Source: Actinomycetota bacterium
GTDB taxonomy: Bacteria > Actinomycetota > Rubrobacteria > Rubrobacterales > Rubrobacteraceae
Assembly (NCBI GenBank): GCA_020200675.1
Contig: JAIVIG010000180.1
Location: 1 to 5,416, forward strand
Direction: 5' to 3'
DNA: 5,416 nt
Every line of letters starts with the position of its first letter. Within the stretch, counting starts at the first letter, position 1. The position numbers and the translations under genes are program-made. Shown here in pieces: positions 1 through 5,305 of this stretch. The notes below the pieces were generated by a model, which searched no databases, was not told the DNA's origin, and saw only the letters and a list, made by a program, of their open reading frames with translations.

Positions 1-189
1 CATTTGTACTATGGTCCGGCAACGGCCACAATGGTACGCGCGACGAAGACAGAATCGGGGAACGGGAAAGCCATATGAAGAAACAGGCGAGCTTAGGGCA
101 ACCCTCGGAGGTAGAAGATCCGCGTGGAGAGGCAGTCTCGTGCCGCTCTGCGCTCCTCGCGCAGCGGGCGCGTGAGGACAGGAGGCGGG

Positions 190-240
190 ATGAAAATCTT
201 CGTTTGCCGTGGGTCTTTGGGCGGAGTCCAACGTTCATAG
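190..240 (+). CDS. possible 16-codon leader peptide ahead of pcaF
   Basis: ATG at 190 is preceded by a strong Shine-Dalgarno core GGAGG at 181-185 with four bases of spacing, and opens the short frame MKIFVCRGSLGGVQRS ending at TAG 238-240, 22 bases before the pcaF start. The ribosome site is at least as good as that of pcaF itself, which is the main reason to note it. The peptide matches nothing I know and has no run of one amino acid that would suggest classical attenuation. It could be a leader that affects pcaF translation, the stump of a lost gene, or chance in purine-rich DNA. Confidence 0.2.
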   Translation: MKIFVCRGSLGGVQRS

Positions 241-245
241 GCGAA

Positions 246-250
246 AGGAG
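246..250 (+). promoter_or_regulatory. ribosome binding site of pcaF
   Basis: AGGAG lies 12 bases before the ATG at 263. An in-frame TTG at 254 is only three bases away, too close for normal initiation, so ATG 263 is preferred although its spacing is a little long. The ATG also gives the N-terminus expected of the family, a few residues before the AWIVGAVRTPIG core. Confidence 0.55.
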
Positions 251-262
251 CGCTTGAACGCT

Positions 263-1534
263 ATGGCTTACGGAGGAAACAACGAGGCCTGGATCGTCGG
301 TGCGGTGCGTACCCCGATCGGGAAGCACGGCGGCGCTCTGAGCGCGGTCCGGCCCGATGATCTGGGCGCGACCGCCCTCGAAGCGCTGATGGAGCGCAGC
401 GGCGTTCCCCCCTCGGAGGTCGAGGACGTCTACATGGGTTGCGCCAACCAGGCCGGGGAGGACAACCGGGACGTCGCGCGCATGTCGCTCTTGCTGGCGG
501 GTTTCCCGGAGAGCGTCGCCGGCGCCACCATCAACCGCCTGTGCGGCTCTGGTTTGGAGGCCGTGGCGAGCGCGGCGAGGGCCGTCATGCTCGGGGAGGC
601 CGAGGTGTACGTGGGCGGCGGCGTCGAGTCCATGAGCCGCGCCCCCTGGGCGGTGCCCAAACCCGAGCGCGCGTTCCCCAACGGTCCGAGCAAAATGTAC
701 GACACCTCCTTGGGCTGGCGTATGGTGAACCCGAAGATGGAGGAGATGGGCCACACCGACTCCCTGGGGATGACCGCCGAGAACCTCACCGAGGAGCGCT
801 TCCGGCTGACGGCCGAGGAACAGAAACCCGAGGAGCTGGCCGGCGAGTACGACGTCTCCCGGGAGGCCCAGGACCGTTTCGCCCTTTCGAGCCACCAGAA
901 GGCCGTCCGGGCCATAGACGAGAAGCGCTTTCGGGAGGAGATCGTCGCGGTAACCGTCGAAGGGCGCAAGGAGGATACCGTCGTGGAGGCCGACGAAGGC
1001 CCCAGGCACGATACCTCCCTGGAGAAGCTCGGTAAATTAAAGCCGGCCTTCAAAGAAGGTGGGTCCGTCACGTCGGGCAATTCCAGCTCCTTGAACGACG
1101 GGGCCGCGGCGGTGCTGGTGGTCTCGGCGGAGTATGCGAAAGCCCACGGGTTGGAGCCTCTGGCAAAGATCCGGAGCGTAGGAGTAGCTGGGGTGCTCCC
1201 GCGGGTAATGGGCATAGGTCCCGTGCCCGCCACGCACAAGGCACTCGAGCGCGCCGGGATCTCGCTCGACGACGTGGGTCTCGTCGAGCTAAACGAGGCG
1301 TTCGCGGCGCAAAGCCTGGCGGTCCTGTATGAGTGGGGGATGGACCCGGAGGACGAGCGTTTGAACCCAAACGGGGGTGCGATCTCGCTTGGGCACCCGC
1401 TCGGCTGCTCCGGGGCACGCATCCTGACGACCCTCGTGCACGAGATGAGGCGCAGGGACGAGGCGCGGTACGGTTTGGCGACGATGTGCATCGGTGTTGG
1501 GCAGGGCATCGCGATGGTCGTCGAGAAGGGCTAA
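263..1534 (+). CDS. pcaF: 3-oxoadipyl-CoA thiolase (beta-ketoadipyl-CoA thiolase)
   Basis: This thiolase cleaves 3-oxoadipyl-CoA with CoA to succinyl-CoA and acetyl-CoA, the last step of the beta-ketoadipate pathway, in the cytoplasm. The 423-residue protein shows the thiolase fold throughout: N-terminal IVGAVRTPIGKHGG, nucleophile Cys94 in NRLCGSGLEA, GGGVESMSRAPW, NEAF with Asn344, His378 in SLGHPLGCSGARI, and the proton-relay Cys409 in TMCIGVGQGIA. The YDTSLGWRMVNPKM segment and the GVGQG ending resemble PcaF more than general acetyl-CoA acetyltransferases. It is about 20 residues longer than the usual ~400, because of an acidic insertion around residues 171-195 that looks like an imperfect tandem duplication. 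It is first in the operon here, 29 bases before pcaH. All catalytic residues are intact, so it could also serve the related phenylacetate or adipate routes (PaaJ-like activity). The family call is firm; the exact substrate rests on the neighbours. Confidence 0.93.
   Translation: MAYGGNNEAWIVGAVRTPIGKHGGALSAVRPDDLGATALEALMERSGVPPSEVEDVYMGCANQAGEDNRDVARMSLLLAGFPESVAGATINRLCGSGLEAVASAARAVMLGEAEVYVGGGVESMSRAPWAVPKPERAFPNGPSKMYDTSLGWRMVNPKMEEMGHTDSLGMTAENLTEERFRLTAEEQKPEELAGEYDVSREAQDRFALSSHQKAVRAIDEKRFREEIVAVTVEGRKEDTVVEADEGPRHDTSLEKLGKLKPAFKEGGSVTSGNSSSLNDGAAAVLVVSAEYAKAHGLEPLAKIRSVGVAGVLPRVMGIGPVPATHKALERAGISLDDVGLVELNEAFAAQSLAVLYEWGMDPEDERLNPNGGAISLGHPLGCSGARILTTLVHEMRRRDEARYGLATMCIGVGQGIAMVVEKG
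771..844 (+). repeat. imperfect tandem repeat inside pcaF
   Basis: Two units of about 36 bases (771-806 and 807-844) lie in the same frame. They share TGAC-GCCGAG near their starts, CGAGGAGC in the middle and CGGC at the end. The encoded units are TAENLTEERFRL and TAEEQKPEELAG. Homologues generally run straight from TAEN into the VSRE..QDRFA segment, so the repeat accounts for most of the extra length of this thiolase. The loop is probably on the surface and away from the active site (inference). Confidence 0.45.
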
Positions 1535-1551
1535 AGCGCGTCTCTATAGAG

Positions 1552-1558
1552 GGAGGAG
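1552..1558 (+). promoter_or_regulatory. strong ribosome binding site that fixes the TTG start of pcaH
   Basis: GGAGGAG ends five bases before TTG 1564, ideal spacing. No ATG or GTG in this frame sits near it, and a start at TTG 1564 gives a protein of normal PcaH length whose metal ligands fall at nearly the same numbers as in the Pseudomonas enzyme. This makes the TTG start credible. Confidence 0.8.
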
Positions 1559-1563
1559 AACAC

Positions 1564-2286
1564 TTGGTACAACAGCAGAAAGGCGAGACCGGCGGCTACC
1601 GGCGCGACGTCGAAGGCCAGCCGCCGTACCTGTATCCCGACTACAAAGCGACGCGCCTGCGGGCGCCCGAGAAGCCGCTCGTTATCTTGCCGCACACCCT
1701 CTCGGAGGTGACGGGACCGGTCTACGGACACGGGCGAATCGGCGAGCTGGACAACAACCTCACGCGCCAGCACGAAGGTGAGCCTTTAGGGGAACGCATT
1801 ATCCTTACGGGGCGCGTACTCGACGGCGACGGGCGGCCCGTGCGCAACAGCCTGATCGAGGTGTGGCAGGCCAACGCCGCCGGACGTTACGTCCATCAGG
1901 GCGACCAGCACCCGGCTCCCCTCGACCCGAACTTCTCCGGCGCGGGCCGGTGCCTCACGGACGACGAGGGCCGCTACCGGTTCGTCACGGTCAAGCCCGG
2001 CGCCTACCCGTGGAAAAACCACGACAACGCCTGGCGTCCGGCCCACATCCACTTCTCCCTGTTCGGGCCGGCCTTCGCCACCCGCCTCGTGACCCAGATG
2101 TACTTCCCCGGCGACCCGCTCTTCGACCAGGATCCCATCTTCCAGTCGGTGCGAGATCCCGAAGCTCGACAGCGACTCATCTCGTCCTTCGACCTGGAGA
2201 CGACCGAGCCGGAGTGGGCGCTCGGATACCGCTTCGACATCGTCCTCCGCGGACGCGACGCGACACCGATGGAGAACCATCGATGA
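1564..2286 (+). CDS. pcaH: protocatechuate 3,4-dioxygenase, beta subunit
   Basis: PcaH is the iron-carrying subunit of the intradiol dioxygenase that cuts protocatechuate between its two hydroxyls to give 3-carboxy-cis,cis-muconate. It works as an (alpha-beta)n complex with PcaG in the cytoplasm. The 240-residue protein (TTG start) has the usual length. It carries a PcaH N-terminal extension (PPYLYPDYKATRLRAP), the TGPVYGH segment, the intradiol core LTGRVLDGDGRPVRNSLIEVWQ, and all four Fe(III) ligands: Tyr109 (GRYVHQGDQ), Tyr148 (PGAYPW), His161 and His163 (AHIHFSLFG). These match Tyr108, Tyr147, His160 and His162 of the Pseudomonas beta subunit as I recall it. It overlaps pcaG by four bases (ATGA). 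The subunit looks intact, but its partner is broken, and alpha residues help form the substrate pocket, so activity is doubtful. Confidence 0.96.
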   Translation: MVQQQKGETGGYRRDVEGQPPYLYPDYKATRLRAPEKPLVILPHTLSEVTGPVYGHGRIGELDNNLTRQHEGEPLGERIILTGRVLDGDGRPVRNSLIEVWQANAAGRYVHQGDQHPAPLDPNFSGAGRCLTDDEGRYRFVTVKPGAYPWKNHDNAWRPAHIHFSLFGPAFATRLVTQMYFPGDPLFDQDPIFQSVRDPEARQRLISSFDLETTEPEWALGYRFDIVLRGRDATPMENHR

Positions 2287-2671
2287 AGTTCGAGACCACG
2301 CCATCGCAGACCGTCGGACCCTTTTTCCATTATGCGCTCCTCGATGAGGACCGATCAAAGCTCGTCGCGCCCGACCACCCGTCGGCCATCCGGATCGAGG
2401 GCACGGTGCGCGACGGCGCGGGCGAGGTTGTGCCCGACGCGATGCTGGAGATCTGGCAGGCCAACGCCGCCGGCCGCTACGCGCACCCCGAGGAGTGACC
2501 CGCATCTATTTCCCCGACGAGGAGACAGCCAACTCCGCCGACCCGCTGCTGTCCTCGATCGAAGACCCCGACCTCCGCTCGACGCTCGTCGCTAGCGCCG
2601 TGGACGACCATCTGCTTCGCTTCGATATCCATTTGCAGGGCGAAGACCAGACCGCCTTTTTCGATGTCTGA
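2283..2671 (+). pseudogene. pcaG: protocatechuate 3,4-dioxygenase alpha subunit, internal deletion with frameshift
   Basis: ATG 2283 overlaps the pcaH stop (ATGA) and has GGAG at 2271-2274. The first 71 codons are normal PcaG: TTPSQTVGPFFHYAL at the start and LEIWQANAAGRYAHPEE at the end, then TGA at 2496-2498. The C-terminal part of PcaG resumes at once in another frame, from codon 2498: TRIYFPDEE..., LRFDIHLQGEDQTAFFDV, stop 2669-2671 (57 codons). Against an alpha subunit of about 185-200 residues, some 55-60 middle residues are missing. This covers the barrel strands with the VKPG and APHIN segments and the FARG arginine (Arg133 in Pseudomonas alpha, from memory), which contacts substrate. 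The net loss is 1 modulo 3, so a simple frameshift would not restore the gene. No functional alpha subunit is expected. An assembly or sequencing error is the main alternative. Confidence 0.9.
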
Positions 2672-4010
2672 GGACCTGTTCGGGCCGCTCTTCGTCCCGG
2701 ACGGGATCCGAGAGGCGGTCGGAGGCCGGGCCTGGCTGCAGGCGATGCTCGACGCAGAGGCGGCCCTGGCGATCGCGGAGGCGCGAGCCGGCCTGATCCC
2801 GGCCGGCGACGCCGAAGCAATCGCCGAATGCTGCGACGCGGACCGCTTCGACCCCGAAGAGATCGGACATGAAGGACGCGCCGCCGGCAACCCCGTCCCG
2901 GCGCTCGTGAAGGCGCTCACCGAAGCCGTCCCCGGCGACGCGGCCCGCCACGTACACAAGGGAGCGACGAGCCAGGACATCACGGATACCGCGGCGATGC
3001 TCGTGGCGCGGCGGGCACTCGACCTGATACTCGCCGAAGTCGACGGGGTCGCGTCCGCGTGCGCGCGGCTCGCGGACGCCCACCGCGAGACCATCATGGC
3101 CGGGCGAACGCTGCTCCAGCAGGCCCTCCCGACTACCTTCGGCCTGAAGGCCGCCGGTTGGCTGGTCGCCGTACTCGAGGCGCGGCGTCGGCTCCTCACC
3201 GTGCGCGAGTCGGGGCTGGCCGCGCAGCTCGGGGGGGCGGCCGGCACGCTCGCCTCGCTCGGCCCGCCGGGCATCCGGGTCCTGCAAGAGTTCGCGCGGG
3301 AGCTGGACCTCGCGGAGCCCGTCGTCCCCTGGCACACCGCGCGGCTCCGGGTCGCCGAGTTGGGGAGCGTCCTCGCGCTGGCCTCGGGCGTAACGCACAA
3401 GCTGGCGCTCGACGTCGTCCTGCTGGCCCAGACCGAGGTCGCCGAGGCGGCGGAGCCGTCGGAAGGCGGGCGCGGCGGCTCCTCGACCTTGCCGCACAAG
3501 CGCAACCCTGTGGGCTCGGTCCTCGCCGCCGCCTGCGCCCACCGGGTCCCCTCGCTCGCCGAGACGCTGCAGGCCGCGATGGCCCAAGAGCACGAGCGCG
3601 CCGCGGGCGCCTGGCACGCGGAGTGGGAGACCCTCAGCGACGCGCTCGCCCTGACCGGAGGGGCCGCCGCCGCGATGCGCGAGGTGATGGAGGGCCTCGA
3701 GGTGCGCCCCGATCGCATGCGCGAGAACCTCGACGCCACGGGCGGGCTGCTACTCGCCGAGAACGTGACGACGATCGCCGCGGAGAAGCTCGGCCGGCTG
3801 GAGGCACACGAGCTCGTGGAGGCGGCCTCCCGGCGAACGTTCGCCAACGAAAGTACCCTGCGCGAGGAGCTCCTGGCCGAGCCTGCCCTGCGCGAGCATC
3901 TCACGCCCGAGGAGATAGACGCCGCACTCGACCCGGAGCACTACCTCGGGTCGGCCGGGGCGTTCGTCGACCGGGCTCTCGACCTATACGGCAAGGAGGT
4001 ACCGGCATGA
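2664..4010 (+). CDS. pcaB: 3-carboxy-cis,cis-muconate cycloisomerase
   Basis: PcaB lactonises 3-carboxy-cis,cis-muconate to 4-carboxymuconolactone, the second step of the pathway. The 448-residue protein belongs to the fumarase/aspartase superfamily and has the usual bacterial length (about 450). Visible markers are the N-terminal LFGPLFVPDGIREA, the HKGATSQDITDTA stretch at residues 98-110, and the superfamily signature GSSTLPHKRNP at residues 272-282, whose mobile serine loop carries catalysis in this family. Argininosuccinate and adenylosuccinate lyases share the signature, but the TSQD context and pca neighbours favour PcaB. ATG 2664 overlaps the pcaG remnant by eight bases and has no Shine-Dalgarno at normal distance (the run before it is pyrimidine-rich), so it was probably translated by coupling to pcaG. 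It overlaps pcaD by four bases. No lesion is seen in the gene itself. Confidence 0.94.
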   Translation: MSEDLFGPLFVPDGIREAVGGRAWLQAMLDAEAALAIAEARAGLIPAGDAEAIAECCDADRFDPEEIGHEGRAAGNPVPALVKALTEAVPGDAARHVHKGATSQDITDTAAMLVARRALDLILAEVDGVASACARLADAHRETIMAGRTLLQQALPTTFGLKAAGWLVAVLEARRRLLTVRESGLAAQLGGAAGTLASLGPPGIRVLQEFARELDLAEPVVPWHTARLRVAELGSVLALASGVTHKLALDVVLLAQTEVAEAAEPSEGGRGGSSTLPHKRNPVGSVLAAACAHRVPSLAETLQAAMAQEHERAAGAWHAEWETLSDALALTGGAAAAMREVMEGLEVRPDRMRENLDATGGLLLAENVTTIAAEKLGRLEAHELVEAASRRTFANESTLREELLAEPALREHLTPEEIDAALDPEHYLGSAGAFVDRALDLYGKEVPA

Positions 4011-4807
4011 AGACGAGCGACACCGTCGCGCTCCATCACGTGCTCGAAGGCCCCGAGGAGGCACCCATGCTCGTCGCGTCTAACTCCCTGGGTACCACGC
4101 TGCGCGTGTGGGACGACCAGGCACCCGCGCTGCGCGAACGTTTCCGTTTACTGCGCTACGACCACCGCGGGCACGGGGAGTCGCCGGTCCCACCCGGTCC
4201 GTACGCCATCGACGACCTCGGCCGGGACGTTCTGGCGCTGCTGGACCGGCTCGAGGTCGAGCGCTTCTCCTTCTGCGGCCTCTTCATCGGGGGGATGGTC
4301 GGTATGTGGGTGGCGAGCGAGGCCCCCGAACGCGTCGAGCGCCTCGTGCTGTGCTGCACCTTGGCCCGGTTCGAGCCGCCCGACGATTGGGATTCTCGCG
4401 CCGATACCGTTCGGGCGGACGGCGTCGACGCCATCGCCGACGCCGTGCTGGAGCGCTGGTTCACCCCGGCGTTCCGCGAAAGCCACCCCGAAGTGGTCGA
4501 ATGGAGCGGGAGCATGCTGCGCGGCACGCCCGCCGAGGGCTACGCGGGCTGCTGCGAGGCGATCCGGGACGCCGATCTGCGCAGCAGGCTCGGCGCCATC
4601 CGCGCTCCCACGCTCGTCGTCGCTGGCGCCGGCGACCCGGCCGCACCGCCCGAAGGGGCCGAGCTGATCCGCGACTCGATCCCCGACGCGTGCCTCGTGG
4701 TCGTCGAGCAGGCGGCACACCTGGCCAACGTCGAGCAACCAGAGGCGGTCACGCGGGCGGTGCTGGAGCACCTGGAACCGGTAGCGAAAGGGAGGACCGG
4801 CCGATGA
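4007..4807 (+). CDS. pcaD: 3-oxoadipate enol-lactonase, catalytic serine replaced by phenylalanine
   Basis: PcaD hydrolyses 3-oxoadipate enol-lactone to 3-oxoadipate. The 266-residue alpha/beta hydrolase has normal length and good family features: oxyanion-side NSLGTTLRVWDDQ, LLRYDHRGHGES, the nucleophile-elbow region FCGLFIGGMVGMW, Asp210 in VVAGAGDPAAPP and His238 in EQAAHLANVEQPEA. The elbow should read GLSxGG; here residue 93 is Phe (TTC at 4283-4285), one base from Ser TCC, so the triad lacks its nucleophile. I expect an inactive lactonase unless 4284 is a sequencing error. The gene starts in an ATGA overlap with pcaB behind a strong AAGGAGGT (3993-4000, spacing six). It overlaps pcaC by four bases. 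The frame is intact from end to end, so translation of pcaC should not suffer. Confidence 0.93.
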   Translation: MKTSDTVALHHVLEGPEEAPMLVASNSLGTTLRVWDDQAPALRERFRLLRYDHRGHGESPVPPGPYAIDDLGRDVLALLDRLEVERFSFCGLFIGGMVGMWVASEAPERVERLVLCCTLARFEPPDDWDSRADTVRADGVDAIADAVLERWFTPAFRESHPEVVEWSGSMLRGTPAEGYAGCCEAIRDADLRSRLGAIRAPTLVVAGAGDPAAPPEGAELIRDSIPDACLVVVEQAAHLANVEQPEAVTRAVLEHLEPVAKGRTGR

Positions 4808-5211
4808 ACGACCCGGTCCACGAGCGCGGGATGCGTGTCCGTCGCGAGGTGCTCGGGGACGACCACGTCGACACGGCTGTCGAGCGCACGACCGGCTTCA
4901 CCGCCGACTTCCAGGACCTCATCACCCGTTACGCGTGGGGCGAGATCTGGACTCGTCCGGGCCTGGACCGCAGGACGCGCAGCTGCATTACCCTGACCGC
5001 GCTGGTGGCCCTGGGCCGCCTCGAGGAGCTGGAGATGCACGTCCGCGCGGCGCTGCGCAACGGCCTGTCCGCGGACGAGATCAAGGAGGTCCTGCTCCAC
5101 AGCGCCATCTACTGCGGGGTACCAGCCGCCAACGCCGCCTTCGCCGTCGCCCAACGCGCCCTCGCCGAGCACGGCGAGCCTCCAGCAAACCCAGCAATCC
5201 AACCAGAATGA
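4804..5211 (+). CDS. pcaC: 4-carboxymuconolactone decarboxylase
   Basis: PcaC decarboxylates 4-carboxymuconolactone to 3-oxoadipate enol-lactone, the substrate of PcaD. The 135-residue protein matches the short single-domain CMD family: N-terminal ERGMRVRREVLGDDHVD, the core ITRYAWGEIWTRPGLDRRTR, conserved SCITLTALVALGRLEELEMH with His79, and EIKEVLLHSAIYCGVPAANAAF with His99. The Cys/His pattern is that of PcaC and not of the AhpD peroxidases, which carry a CxxC. It starts in an ATGA overlap with pcaD behind GGGAGG (4790-4795, spacing eight). In many actinobacteria pcaD and pcaC are fused as pcaL in this same D-then-C order; here they are separate. The last dozen residues are proline-rich and not conserved. 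It is the last gene of the operon in view. Confidence 0.94.
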   Translation: MNDPVHERGMRVRREVLGDDHVDTAVERTTGFTADFQDLITRYAWGEIWTRPGLDRRTRSCITLTALVALGRLEELEMHVRAALRNGLSADEIKEVLLHSAIYCGVPAANAAFAVAQRALAEHGEPPANPAIQPE

Positions 5212-5305
5212 CCCAGCTCGATCCCAGGAGTCAAGTGCTCTCAACAGCACCGAGCAAATGAGAAGCGAACCGGATACGCGCGGATTTGCATCGTCACAGC
5301 ACGTT
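5212..5305. other. intergenic gap between pcaC and the transposase end
   Basis: The gap of 94 bases between the pcaC stop and the stop of the convergent transposase is less G+C rich than the operon. It should contain the outer end of the insertion sequence, but with the rest of the element outside the window I cannot place its terminal inverted repeat or a TA target duplication. A weak five-base-pair hairpin (GTGCT at 5235-5239, AGCAC at 5246-5250) has no T-run and is not a convincing terminator. Confidence 0.4.

Larger units (their letters stand above)
1..262. other. upstream region of the pca operon, no confident gene
   Basis: No gene is recognisable here. Frame 1 is open from the window edge to a TGA at 76-78 (ending ...GNGKAI) and could be the tail of an upstream gene, but codon choice is less G/C-biased than in the pca genes and I recognise no family. 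An ATG at 75 overlaps that stop and opens a 60-codon ORF of charged, unfamiliar sequence. An imperfect hairpin lies at 143-167 (CCGCT, bulge CT, GCGC, five-base loop, GCGC, AGCGG). I see no convincing -35/-10 pair. The operon promoter could lie here or further upstream. Confidence 0.5.

Noticed and set aside
7..12. TACTAT as a -10 promoter element
   Set aside because: Four of six matches, and any -35 would lie outside the window; not supportable.
75..257. 60-codon ORF starting in an ATGA overlap and ending next to the pcaF ribosome site
   Set aside because: No convincing ribosome site, several AGG arginine codons, no familiar sequence. It shares PSEVED with PcaF at the protein level, but this reflects a short chance match.
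430..1509. Long - strand ORF of 359 codons opposite pcaF
   Set aside because: Serine/arginine/proline-rich translation typical of the antisense of a G/C-biased gene; no recognisable domain, and pcaF on the + strand is certain.
1333..1563. In-frame extension of pcaH back into pcaF
   Set aside because: It overlaps pcaF coding sequence and is not PcaH-like; TTG 1564 with GGAGGAG five bases away gives the correct family length.
2477..3904. Long - strand ORF of 475 codons opposite pcaB
   Set aside because: Low-complexity Ser/Ala/Arg translation; shadow of the third-position bias of pcaB, which has clear family motifs.
3059..4006. + strand open frame upstream of and continuous with pcaD, suggesting a longer or fused protein
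   Set aside because: The upstream part is an Arg/Gly/Ala-rich shadow of pcaB. PcaD homology begins at the ATG at 4007, which has a strong ribosome site.
4271..4291. Cys in FCGLFIGG acting as replacement nucleophile in PcaD
   Set aside because: The Cys is three residues before the elbow position and is part of the usual family sequence; it is not where a triad nucleophile sits.
5235..5250. Hairpin GTGCT / AGCAC as transcription terminator after pcaC
   Set aside because: Only five base pairs and no following T-run.
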